From positions 806,001-870,000 of the forward strand of contig OZ220486.1 in the NCBI GenBank assembly GCA_965116115.1: DNA of 64,000 bases. Reading direction: 5' to 3'. Every line of letters begins with the position of its first letter. Positions within the stretch are counted from its first letter, which is position 1. Both the position numbers and the translations under genes were made by a program. The notes under the pieces were generated by a model. That model was not told the origin of the DNA, made no database searches, and was given only the letters and a program-made list of their open reading frames with translations. Source of the stretch: JAPOXR01 sp965116115. Lineage in GTDB: Bacteria; Pseudomonadota; Alphaproteobacteria; Rhodobacterales; Rhodobacteraceae. Positions 26,251 to 34,990 of the stretch are shown here, piece after piece.

Positions 26251-28002
26251 TCATTGTTTTCTTCGCCGGGCATCGAAATACTCGACAAGCGCTGACCGAC
26301 CGACAATACTGACGATCCGTATGCTCAGTCCCGTCCCATCCGCATCGGTAAGCTGCAGTGTCTCGCCGGGAATGAAGTGAACAGGCTGTTGTCTGCCTCC
26401 GTCAATCGCGATGTTCGACGCGTAGAGATAGGTTCGGTCATGGGAATCCCGTACGGGGTTAAGGCGGCCCTTCAACTTCGGAACTTGGCCGGTCGCTTCC
26501 GGAAAGATAACGCTTCCGCCAGCCGCCAAGGCCTCCAGATCGATCGCCAGCGCCCGTTCTCCCGGTGTCCAGTCCTTCTCCAGATGAGCGGCATGCCCGG
26601 GCGCGGACGCGAAGACGGTCATGGGCAGCTGGGTAGTGTGCAGATCGACGGCGGCTTCGCCCTGTCCGTTCGCGGCGGCTTGTTTCCAGGTCTTGTTCGG
26701 ATACAGGAGCAGAAGATCGGCGCCTGGCAAGGGCCGCCCACTGGACCGCACGGATATGACCGCGCGGGCGGGGCTTGGTTCATGCGCCGCAGCAGGAATG
26801 ACAAGAAGCACTTCCGAGTCGTCGATGATCTTGTACTCGGGATGCTTCCCGCATAACTCCCAAGTCTCGCGCTGGATGATGAGAACGCCGTCGCCGCGGC
26901 GCTCCATATAGTAACGCCGGTCTTCGCCGCCGCGGGCGCCTCTGACAGGCATCCGCGCCAATACGGAAGTCAGAGCTTCGTTGCGGGTGGACTGCCGAGC
27001 AGCCATGCTCTCTACCGTCAGGTTGTTCGGCAGGGAACCGGGAGACTGGATTTCCACGCGGTCATCAAACATTGACAGACGGATCTGGCTTCCCTTAATC
27101 GAATAATCGCGATGGACGACTGCGTTGACCAGCGCTTCGAACAGTGCCTTTTCACTGTACTGCGGCAGATTCGAACGGGCCGGATCCTTCCGTGCCGAGA
27201 TCCGCGTATTTCTGGCGGCAAAGGCGGCGGCCGCGGCGATCTGTTCGTTCAGCGGACCGGTAATCTCTTGGGCATCGATCTGGCCCGATGCGCGGTCTAC
27301 GCCGCGGTATCTTGTCGCCGTGATGCAGGCGTTAGGGAGCCATCGTTCCGGATTTGGAGCGCACAGCAGCACGCCGGCGACAGTGGCGCGCAGGGTCCCT
27401 GCGTCATCTTCCTCAAGAAGCGCCAGTTTCCTCAGCGCCGCCTCGGGATCAGCCGCGCCCTCGGCGCTTATCAACGGTTTCCAGAGCGCCGAGGCCAGTG
27501 TTCTGAAGCCGGTCTCCGGCACCGGCTGCTTGTCAAACCACAAGAAACGGGCCTGCGATCTTCTTTGTGCCAAGCGCAAATGCTCCTCGCCGGACATAAG
27601 CCGTTTCGAGCCGCCGACACGGATATAGCACCCGCCGGTGCTCTCATGCACTGAGTCACTCTCCGGCACTTCGGCCAGCAGCACCAGCTTCCCGCCGGAG
27701 AGTTCACGGTGAAACGTCCGGATACGGACAGGCGGCTTGATCGTATCTGTGCTTACCTCGACCAGAAGGGAGTCTAAATTGTTGATTTGCGCGCGCGACA
27801 TGCCTATGACGCTGCCGCCGTCAGCGACACCGGCAAGCATCACGCCGCCGGCGGCGTTGGCGAAAGCCGTGATTTCGTCTGCCCAGTCACCGCGGGCCGG
27901 CCGTCTCGGACGATCCCCGGCGAATTCGACCTGCTTGAACTCCCAGAAGCTGTCCTCGCCCGATCGCAGACGGCTTTCGATTTCTTCAACGCGGTATTTC
28001 AT
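26251..28002 (-). CDS. AlbA_2 (Schlafen-like) ATP-binding protein with C-terminal extension
   Basis: A 583-residue protein. The N-terminal AlbA_2 domain includes SFWEFKQVEF, DEITAFANAAGGVMLAGVAD and GCYIRVGGSKRLM. A GHKL-like ATP-binding region follows (EKALFEALVNAVVHRDYSIK, MFDDRVEIQSPGSLPNNLTV), and the last 200 or so residues are predicted beta-rich and match nothing I recognise. Such proteins are annotated as ATP-binding or transcriptional regulators, and some AlbA_2 proteins act in defence or persistence. TTG 28020, preceded by AGGGG, is an alternative start that adds six residues. It stands alone between the ISAs1 relic and the yggS region. Confidence 0.75.
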   Translation of the reverse strand: MKYRVEEIESRLRSGEDSFWEFKQVEFAGDRPRRPARGDWADEITAFANAAGGVMLAGVADGGSVIGMSRAQINNLDSLLVEVSTDTIKPPVRIRTFHRELSGGKLVLLAEVPESDSVHESTGGCYIRVGGSKRLMSGEEHLRLAQRRSQARFLWFDKQPVPETGFRTLASALWKPLISAEGAADPEAALRKLALLEEDDAGTLRATVAGVLLCAPNPERWLPNACITATRYRGVDRASGQIDAQEITGPLNEQIAAAAAFAARNTRISARKDPARSNLPQYSEKALFEALVNAVVHRDYSIKGSQIRLSMFDDRVEIQSPGSLPNNLTVESMAARQSTRNEALTSVLARMPVRGARGGEDRRYYMERRGDGVLIIQRETWELCGKHPEYKIIDDSEVLLVIPAAAHEPSPARAVISVRSSGRPLPGADLLLLYPNKTWKQAAANGQGEAAVDLHTTQLPMTVFASAPGHAAHLEKDWTPGERALAIDLEALAAGGSVIFPEATGQVPKLKGRLNPVRDSHDRTYLYASNIAIDGGRQQPVHFIPGETLQLTDADGTGLSIRIVSIVGRSALVEYFDARRRKQ

Positions 28003-28247
28003 GTCGGGACTCTTATACAAAGCTGCCCCTGTAAACGGAATCGGCTGCGATCAGTTTCACGCAGACAAGAAGCTCGCATCAACTGTCGCAGACGGCTTGA
28101 CCGCAGCAAACCGGCAGTATGCGGTTTCTAGCCGCGGACCACAAACGAATCAATCGACGAACATGCGGACGGATCAGGCGCATTTCGTTTCCGCTCCCGC
28201 TTCAGAAACAAGGGCGCCGAGCGCGGATTCCAGTCTCGGAGGGCTGT

Positions 28248-28895
28248 TCAGGGCCGGGCGCCGAAAACCGCGGATCCGACGCGGACATAAGTCGCTCCCA
28301 GCCGCACCGCGGTTTCGAAGTCGCCGCTCATCCCCATGCTGAGTCCTTCCAGTCCGTTCCGCTTTGCCAGATTGGCAAGCAGCCCGAAATGCAATGCGGG
28401 TTCTTCGGCTGCCGGGGGTATGCACATCAGTCCCTCCAGCGGCAGGCTGAGGCGGCGGGCGTCGCTGACGAGCTGGTCCAGTCCGTCCGGCGCGACACCT
28501 GATTTCTGCGGTTCTTCGCCTGTATTGACCTGAATGAACAGCCGGGGGCAGGCGCCTGCCTGCTGGGCGGCCGCATCAATTCGGTCCAGCAGTTTGGCGC
28601 GGTCCACAGAGTGGATCGCAGCAAAGAGGCGCATCGCCTGACGCACTTTGTTCGACTGCAGCGGACCGACGAGATGCAGTTCGATCTCCGGATGAGATTC
28701 AAGCAGGTCCGGCCATTTTCCCAGCGCTTCCTGAACCCGGTTCTCGCCGAATTCCCGGTGGCCTTGGCTGAGCGCGTCCCTGATGCGTTCCAGCGGCTGC
28801 AGTTTCGCGACAGCGAGCAGGCGCGCAGACCCCCTGGCCCGGCCTGCCTCGTCTTCGGCGGCAGCGATTCGATGCTGAACTTCGGCAAGTGACAT
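28248..28895 (-). CDS. yggS: PLP homeostasis protein, YggS/PROSC family
   Basis: A 215-residue single-domain fold-type III PLP protein. The PLP Lys is in LLAVAKLQPLERI. Other conserved parts are GHREFGENRVQEALGKW, LHLVGPLQSNKVRQAM, SVDRAKLLDRI, FIQVNTGEEPQKSG, GLSMGMSGDFETAVRLGATY and VRVGSAVFGAR. The frame is open far upstream (to 29264), but the family begins at MSLAEVQHRIAAAEDEAG, so ATG 28895 was chosen. The protein balances cytosolic pyridoxal phosphate and has no known catalytic activity. It is divergent from the DUF3576-leuS operon. Confidence 0.88.
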   Translation of the reverse strand: MSLAEVQHRIAAAEDEAGRARGSARLLAVAKLQPLERIRDALSQGHREFGENRVQEALGKWPDLLESHPEIELHLVGPLQSNKVRQAMRLFAAIHSVDRAKLLDRIDAAAQQAGACPRLFIQVNTGEEPQKSGVAPDGLDQLVSDARRLSLPLEGLMCIPPAAEEPALHFGLLANLAKRNGLEGLSMGMSGDFETAVRLGATYVRVGSAVFGARP

Positions 28896-29330
28896 GGCAG
28901 AGGCCCATTTTGTCTCGGAAACGGCGAAATAACAGAATTGATCTGCGGAATCGAGATGTCCCGGCGCTGAATCCTGACGTCCGGTAGCCGTGTTTTGATT
29001 CGGCGGGCTGCCTTGTTTCAGCAGCCGCGGAGGAACCGCTGAATCGTCCGGCGAAACCGTTTCGGCGCAAGCACGGTCCTGAGCAAGGGCTCGACACGGC
29101 CCGGAGCAGCCGCGGAAATGCACACTGGCAAACCGATATAATTTATCAAGGTCAGCCCGGCCCGTGCCGGTCAGACCTGTTCCGGGCGCCGCGCTGTCGA
29201 TTGAGGCGCCGTGCGAAACAAGAAATCCGTTCGAATACGCGGGCTTCGGCGCGTCATCGGACATGCGGGGAGGGCGTCCTCGTCCCGCGATTCAGACGAA
29301 CCGCGGGTTGAGCGCGGAGCGGGTTTTCGG
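28896..29330. other. Divergent intergenic region yggS / DUF3576 gene
   Basis: About 430 bp with no recognisable gene. The minus-strand frame that continues upstream of yggS lacks any family similarity and is probably fortuitous. The region must carry promoters for both directions. Confidence 0.45.
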
Positions 29331-29358
29331 TTAGCAATGGGCGCGGCTTTGTTATAAG
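29331..29358 (+). promoter_or_regulatory. Sigma-70-like promoter candidate for the leuS operon
   Basis: TTAGCA (29331-29336) and TATAAG (29353-29358) are separated by 16 bp and lie about 50 nt before ATG 29407. The -10 box matches consensus at five of six positions and the -35 box at four. Confidence 0.35.
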
Positions 29359-29406
29359 CTCCGTCAGTTACCGTTGATTGGGTTCTATTCTAATGGAGGA
29401 TTTCGG

Positions 29407-29865
29407 ATGGTGATGCCTCACAGCATCCTGCCTTGGCTGGCGGCGGCGGCTCTGCCGGTCTTGTTGGCGGCCTGTTCTGGCAATGACAACGCCGCGCCGC
29501 AGCCAAAACCTGAGGAAGACCGGGAGACCATCTGGGACCTGTTCCAGGACAAGGGCGATCCGTCCGTCACGGTCCAAGTCAACCGCTACCTTTGGAATGC
29601 GTCGCTTGAAGTCCTTGATTTCCTGCCGCTGGAAACCGTGGATCCGTTCACCGGCGTCATCGTGACAGGCTGGGGCCGGCCGCCGGGCGGCGGGGTTGAA
29701 TACAGGGCGACCATTCTGGTGCGCGATCCGGCTCTGGCCTCCCGGTCTCTCAGAGTGGCGCTCCTGACCCGTTCAGGGCCGGCTGACCAAGCGACCGTCA
29801 AGGCCGTGGAAGATGCGATATTCACAAGGGCCCGCCAATTGCGCCAGGTCGATGAGAAACTCTGA
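29407..29865 (+). CDS. DUF3576 lipoprotein
   Basis: A 152-residue protein with a lipoprotein signal ending in LLAAC and a DUF3576 body (ETIWDLFQDKGDPSVTVQVN, YLWNASLEVLDFLPLETVDP, GVIVTGWGRPPGGGVEYRAT). ATG 29407 follows GGAGG by 8 nt. The family is nearly restricted to alphaproteobacteria and usually lies immediately upstream of leuS, as here (27-bp gap). Its function is unknown; co-occurrence with lptE suggests an envelope role, which is inference. Confidence 0.85.
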   Translation: MVMPHSILPWLAAAALPVLLAACSGNDNAAPQPKPEEDRETIWDLFQDKGDPSVTVQVNRYLWNASLEVLDFLPLETVDPFTGVIVTGWGRPPGGGVEYRATILVRDPALASRSLRVALLTRSGPADQATVKAVEDAIFTRARQLRQVDEKL

Positions 29866-29892
29866 CAGGCCGTGCGGCCGCACTAGGCGGAA

Positions 29893-32463
29893 ATGACGGA
29901 AATCCGCGGACAGAGTCTCGCTGAGATCGAGACCCGTTGGCAGGAAGTCTGGGACAGAGCCGGGGTTTTCCGCGCCGAGCGCCGGCCGGGAAAGCCGAAA
30001 TACTATATTCTGGAGATGTTTCCCTACCCGTCGGGCCGCATCCATATGGGCCATGTCCGCAATTACACGATGGGCGACGTCATTGCCCGGTACCGGAAGG
30101 CCAAGGGATATAATATCCTGCATCCCATGGGGTGGGATGCTTTCGGCATGCCTGCCGAAAACGCGGCGATGGAAAACGGCGTCCATCCCGGAGAATGGAC
30201 GCGGAAGAATATTTCCGACATGCGGGACCAGCTGAAGCCGCTCGGCTTGTCGATCGACTGGAGCCGGGAACTGGCGACCTGCGATCCGGAATATTACGGC
30301 CAGCAGCAGGCGATGTTCATCGACATGCTGGAAAAAGGACTCATCTATCGGCGGAAATCCACCGTCAACTGGGATCCGGCCGATATGACGGTGCTTGCCA
30401 ACGAGCAGGTGATCGACGGCAGGGGATGGCGGTCGGGAGCCGAGGTGGAGCGGAAGACGCTCACCCAGTGGTTTTTCCGGATCAGCGATTTCTCCGAAGA
30501 GCTGCTGTCTGCCATTGACGGTCTGGACGGCTGGCCTGACAAAGTCAGGCTGATGCAGAGGAACTGGATCGGCAAATCCGAGGGGCTGGAGATCGGCTTC
30601 GAGATCCGGAACGGCTCAGGGAAAGGGGAAAAAATCACGGTTTTCACCACCCGCCCGGACACGCTGCGCGGCGCCAACTGCGTCGCGGTCTCGCCTGACC
30701 ATCCGCTGGCGCTGGAATCAGCCGCCTCTGATCCTGCCATTGAGCGCTATCTGGCGGAGTGCCGCAAGTCGGGAGTGGCTGAGGCGGCGGTCGAGATGAT
30801 CGAAAAAACAGGCGTCGACACCGGTATCAAGGTGAGCCATCCCTTGGATCCGGATATCCTGCTGCCGGTCTATATCGCCAATTTCATTCTCGTTGACTAC
30901 GGGACCGGCGCGATCTTCGCTTGCCCGGCGCACGATGCGCGTGATCTTGAATTTTCAAGAAAATACGGATTGCCCGTCATTGACGTGTTCGCGCCTTTGA
31001 ATGAACCGGACAGGCGTGTCGGGAATGAAGCCTACACGCCGCCGAAACATGAGGCGGTCCGTTACCTGCTTCCGGTGGCGGGAGGCGGCGAACAGACCGG
31101 CCGGGAGGCGGTCGCTGCGGCCATAAGCCACTGCGAGGCAATCGGAATCGGCAAGGGAGTCACGCGTTACAGGCTGCGCGATTGGGGGATCAGCAGGCAG
31201 CGCTACTGGGGATGTCCCATCCCCATTCTGCATTGCGATGACTGCGGCGCCGTGCCGGAGGACAAGGCCAATCTTCCTGTCAAGCTTCCCGAAGATGTGA
31301 GATTTGACCGGCCCGGCAATCCGCTGGAGAGGCATCAGGAATGGCGCAGCGCCGCCTGCCCGCGCTGCGGCGGGCAGGCCTCGCGCGAAACTGACACGAT
31401 GGACACTTTCGTCGACAGTTCATGGTATTTCATCAGGTTCACGGCCCCGCGCGCGACGAGTCCGACCGTCTCGGAAGATGCCGCCTACTGGATGAATGTC
31501 GACCAGTATGTCGGCGGCATCGAGCATGCCATTCTGCATCTGCTGTATTCGCGTTTCTTTGCCCGGGCCATGAATCTGACCGGCCATTTGCCGCGCAAGT
31601 CAATCGAGCCGTTTGATGCTCTGTTCACGCAGGGCATGGTCCGGCACGAGATTTACAGGACGCGCGACAGCCGCGGCCGGCCGGTGTACCATTTCCCGCA
31701 GGAGGTCGAGCTGAGCGGCGGTGTCCGGCTGAAGGCAACCGGTGAAAAGGTTGAGGTCGTGCCGTCCGCGAAGATGGCGAAGTCTAAAAAAAACGTGGTT
31801 GATCCTGGGATGCTGATTTCACGTTACGGCGCCGACACAGCCAGATGGTACATCATTTCCGATTCGCCTCCGGATCGGGACGTGGACTGGAGCACATCCG
31901 GCGTGGAGGCGGCGTCGCGGCATCTGCAGCGTGTCCTCCGGATGGCTAGGGAGGCTGCGGATTCGTCAGAAGGAGGCAGCCCGGAAGCCGACCTCGAACT
32001 GAAGTCGGCCGCGCACCGGACGATTGCCGAAGTTTCGCAGGGAATCGACGGTTTCGCCTTCAACAAATCCGTTGCCCGGCTTTACGAACTGGCGAATGCC
32101 GTGTCCCGGTCCAGGGCCAGCGCGGATGCGAAACGTGAAGCGATGCGGATCATGGCGTTGCTTATGGCTCCTGTCACGCCGCATCTCGCGGAAGAGATCT
32201 GGAAGATGCTCGGCGGCGCGGGGCTGGCTGTCGAACAGGCTTGGCCGGAGCCCGAATCTGATCTTCTGGAGGACGATTCCGTGGTCATGCCCATACAGAT
32301 CAACGGAAAGCGCAGGTCAGAAATCCGAATCGGACGCGGGACGCCGAAAGAAGAGATTGAGCGGACTGTGATGGATGACGCGGCTGTGCGGCGGGCCCTG
32401 AATGGGGCCGCTCCCAAGAAAATCGTGATCGTCACGGAGCGCATCGTCAATGTCGTGTGTTAA
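29893..32463 (+). CDS. leuS: Leucyl-tRNA synthetase
   Basis: An 856-residue class I synthetase. The HIGH motif is PYPSGRIHMGHVRNY (residues 45-58), and the KMSKS motif appears as KMAKSKKNVVDP near residue 627. The CP1 editing domain with TTRPDTLRGANCVAVSPDHP and YGTGAIFACPAHDARDLEF is intact, so misactivated amino acids should be hydrolysed. The bacterial zinc-domain region includes CDDCG and CPRCGG. Length is normal. It follows the DUF3576 lipoprotein gene, and its last 14 nt overlap lptE. Confidence 0.96.
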   Translation: MTEIRGQSLAEIETRWQEVWDRAGVFRAERRPGKPKYYILEMFPYPSGRIHMGHVRNYTMGDVIARYRKAKGYNILHPMGWDAFGMPAENAAMENGVHPGEWTRKNISDMRDQLKPLGLSIDWSRELATCDPEYYGQQQAMFIDMLEKGLIYRRKSTVNWDPADMTVLANEQVIDGRGWRSGAEVERKTLTQWFFRISDFSEELLSAIDGLDGWPDKVRLMQRNWIGKSEGLEIGFEIRNGSGKGEKITVFTTRPDTLRGANCVAVSPDHPLALESAASDPAIERYLAECRKSGVAEAAVEMIEKTGVDTGIKVSHPLDPDILLPVYIANFILVDYGTGAIFACPAHDARDLEFSRKYGLPVIDVFAPLNEPDRRVGNEAYTPPKHEAVRYLLPVAGGGEQTGREAVAAAISHCEAIGIGKGVTRYRLRDWGISRQRYWGCPIPILHCDDCGAVPEDKANLPVKLPEDVRFDRPGNPLERHQEWRSAACPRCGGQASRETDTMDTFVDSSWYFIRFTAPRATSPTVSEDAAYWMNVDQYVGGIEHAILHLLYSRFFARAMNLTGHLPRKSIEPFDALFTQGMVRHEIYRTRDSRGRPVYHFPQEVELSGGVRLKATGEKVEVVPSAKMAKSKKNVVDPGMLISRYGADTARWYIISDSPPDRDVDWSTSGVEAASRHLQRVLRMAREAADSSEGGSPEADLELKSAAHRTIAEVSQGIDGFAFNKSVARLYELANAVSRSRASADAKREAMRIMALLMAPVTPHLAEEIWKMLGGAGLAVEQAWPEPESDLLEDDSVVMPIQINGKRRSEIRIGRGTPKEEIERTVMDDAAVRRALNGAAPKKIVIVTERIVNVVC

Positions 32464-32947
32464 GCTGCGCCTGGCCGCGCTGGCCTTGGTCTCCGCGGCT
32501 TTGATATCCTGCGGCTACAGGCCTGCGCTGCAACAGAATGCGCCCTCAGCTTTTCTGACCGAAGGAATTTCAGTTTCAGTCGCCGGGGGCCGTGAGGGGT
32601 TCATTTTGGAAGAGTTGCTCGGTCAGCGGCTGGGCCGGGGCAGCGGGGCTGCGCCATATGAACTGACGGCCCGTCTCACGGTCAGCGAGCGCGACGAGGC
32701 GACTCCCGGAGCCGGGGGGATTGACCGGAAAGCGCTTGATGGCGTTGTCAATTATGAAATCCGCGCCGCATCTGAGAGCGAAACCATTGCGGCGGGATCT
32801 GTGGCCGGCTCAGCGTCTTTCAGCGTCGGCGGCGGGGCGGTGGCTTCCGGCGCGGCGCGGCGAGACGCCGAAAAACGCATGCTGACGCAGTTCGCGGACC
32901 GTCTGTACTCTCAGTTGATCCTGACTGCCGGCGAGTGGGTCAAGTGA
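32450..32947 (+). CDS. lptE: LPS assembly lipoprotein LptE
   Basis: A 165-residue protein with a lipoprotein signal ending in SAALISC followed by GYRPAL, the usual start of mature LptE. ELLGQRLGRGSGAAPYELTA and RRDAEKRMLTQFADRLYSQL fit the LptE fold. It should plug the LptD barrel that inserts lipopolysaccharide in the outer membrane. It overlaps leuS by 14 nt and holA by 4 nt (GTGA), the arrangement seen in many alphaproteobacteria. Together with waaA and lpxK at 38-40 kb this indicates a genuine lipid A-containing outer membrane. Confidence 0.85.
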   Translation: MSCVKLRLAALALVSAALISCGYRPALQQNAPSAFLTEGISVSVAGGREGFILEELLGQRLGRGSGAAPYELTARLTVSERDEATPGAGGIDRKALDGVVNYEIRAASESETIAAGSVAGSASFSVGGGAVASGAARRDAEKRMLTQFADRLYSQLILTAGEWVK

Positions 32948-33960
32948 AGCTCAGCGCTGCGGCGGCGAAGAGATTTTTTGAAAGTCCTGACGTCTCCCGC
33001 GCCGGTTTCCTGGTATACGGACCTGATCCGTTGCTTGTCGCTCATGGGCGCGACAGGATCGTCAAGGCCTTGCTGCGCACGGGCAGCGGCACGGCATTCG
33101 AGCGGGCGGCGGCGGAGCAATTGGGCAGAAACCGGGATTGCCTTGCCGTCATGATCAAGGCGCAGGGGTTTTTCGCGGACCGCAGGGTGGTCTGCGTGGA
33201 CGGGGCGGGCGACGGCGCCGCGGAAGCAGCGTCAAGGGCGCTGGCCGCCCGCGGCCAGGATGACGGCTGGCTGCTGCTGACCGCCGGCAGGCTGCGGCCG
33301 GCATCCAAGATCAGGAAATTGTTTGAGACCAGCGACAACGCTGTCGCGGCGCCGATTTACGACGCATCACTGTCAACGCAGGAGGTTCGCGGCGCTCTGG
33401 AGACCGCCGGCCTGCGCAGCATTGACGCGGCGGCGATGGAAGATCTGTCGGCATTGGGGCGCAATCTTGCTCCGCAGATGTTCATTCAGACCGTTGAGAA
33501 ACTCGCTCTCTACAAACGAGGCGACGATTCTCCGGTGCAATCCGCCGAAGTGGAAGCTTGCGCTCCCCGCGAAGAGGACGGCTCGCTGGATGAACTGCTT
33601 TCCCATGTGCTTGAGAAGCGCACTGCCAAGATCGGACCGGCGTTGCGGCAGGTTTACAGCCAAGGTCAGAATCCCGTGACGGTGCTGATCCGCGCCCAGC
33701 GGGAGTTTTGTTCCATATTCTACGCGGCCAGTGATCCGGCGGGGCCCGCGTCGGGAGTCGCGCGTCTCCGTCCGCCGGTGTTCGGTCTGAGGAGATCCCG
33801 GATGATTAAGCATGTGTCGCATTGGGGAGAGCACGGCGCTGAAGCCGCTGTATGCCACTTGATTTCCGCAGACAGACTGGTCCGTTCAGACAGCAGAACT
33901 CCGGCCCGCGCGGTCGTCGAGCGGGTTTTGATGCGGCTTTCGCTGCTGCGGACTACCTGA
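32944..33960 (+). CDS. holA: DNA polymerase III delta subunit
   Basis: A 338-residue clamp-loader subunit. The start MKLSAAAAKRFFESPD is followed by GFLVYGPDPLLVAHGRDRIV in the position of the degenerate AAA nucleotide site. Later parts (WLLLTAGRLRPASKIRKLFE, LSTQEVRGALETAGLR, DELLSHVLEKRTAKIGPALR) follow the HolA layout. Delta opens the beta clamp during replication. GTG 32944 overlaps the lptE stop and was preferred to GTG 32935. Confidence 0.88.
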   Translation: MKLSAAAAKRFFESPDVSRAGFLVYGPDPLLVAHGRDRIVKALLRTGSGTAFERAAAEQLGRNRDCLAVMIKAQGFFADRRVVCVDGAGDGAAEAASRALAARGQDDGWLLLTAGRLRPASKIRKLFETSDNAVAAPIYDASLSTQEVRGALETAGLRSIDAAAMEDLSALGRNLAPQMFIQTVEKLALYKRGDDSPVQSAEVEACAPREEDGSLDELLSHVLEKRTAKIGPALRQVYSQGQNPVTVLIRAQREFCSIFYAASDPAGPASGVARLRPPVFGLRRSRMIKHVSHWGEHGAEAAVCHLISADRLVRSDSRTPARAVVERVLMRLSLLRTT

Positions 33961-34181
33961 TGCTGGATATGACCGGCGTCAGGGAGAGCCGCGCAATCCG
34001 TGTGTTCTGGCTGTTTGAGGAGCTTGGAGAGGACTGCCGCCATGTGCCGGCAAAGCCGCATGCACCCGAAGCGGAGGATTGCGATTCAGCCGGCAAACCC
34101 TTGGCCGTGGATGGCGCGGCCTTGGCGGACAGCTCCGGGATCATCAAGTTCACTGCTGACCGATCCGGCCGGAACCATTGA
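33960..34181 (+). pseudogene. Truncated glutathione S-transferase N-terminal fragment
   Basis: ATG 33960 overlaps the holA stop and opens 73 residues: MTGVRESRAIRVFWLFEELG, then DCRHVPAKPHAPE, and VDGAALADSSGIIKFTADRS. This is the thioredoxin-like N-domain of a GST (catalytic Ser/Arg segment, then the VDG and S-S/G glutathione-binding turn). A full GST has about 200 residues, and the helical C-domain is absent. I judge it a remnant; a small active protein is unlikely. Confidence 0.65.
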
Positions 34182-34990
34182 ACCAGCAAGACGAAAAGGC
34201 TCTTCTGCTTGATGAATGCGATCCCCGCGTATTGACTGCCGTGAAACACATATTCGTTTTGACTGAAGCGAGACGGGCTCGTCACGGCAGTACGGCAGCT
34301 TGCGCACGGGCATCCGTAAGATGCGCGATGCTTGAATAGCTGAATGTGACATCAGCTGGTTGCCCGCTGCCGCCGGTCAACACTTCAGCGGATTTCTTGC
34401 CGATGCCCCGGATTCAAGAGGGCATCATTGATTTCAACGACGGCACCTACGCAGCGGCCGGTCACGAAAAGAAAGTTCCTGAAAACGTCCGGAACGGAAC
34501 TGCCGCGCCAATGATATCGCTGCGTTCTGACTGACTGCAATATCCAGACCGGCAGAAATCGCCGTCGGCTAACAAAGCTGCGCGTTTCAGAATTCAACAG
34601 GCGGTACTTGTCCGCTGCCTGCTACGGATTGAGCACACGGAAATTGAGCACGGCAGGCGGGTTCTTCACGACTGTGTCGGACGGCTGCGGAATCATCCGG
34701 CATTCGAGCGGGCGACGGAACTGCGATTCCTGTATTCTCGGGTTCGCGGCCGTGAATCGCAGCTGATCCGCCGCTGACTGTTTTCCGCGGCTGGCGGCTG
34801 GAGGGTTGTGGTCCCGTCCCGATCCAACCGCAGAGAGCGGCAGCCTGCGCAGGGGGCGCTTTGACAGGCGGCTCGGCGACTTTCCTGCCGCTGACAGGAA
34901 ATAGCAGTTGAATCTTTGGCCGAAGTGGGCTTCCATCATTCCGACCGATCCAGGCAAAAATCAATGGTTTCAGATCCGGCAGGACTCAGC
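34182..34990. other. 800 bp without a recognisable gene
   Basis: No frame shows family similarity or a convincing ribosome binding site. It may contain decayed remains of the GST C-domain and the pmbA promoter. Confidence 0.5.
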
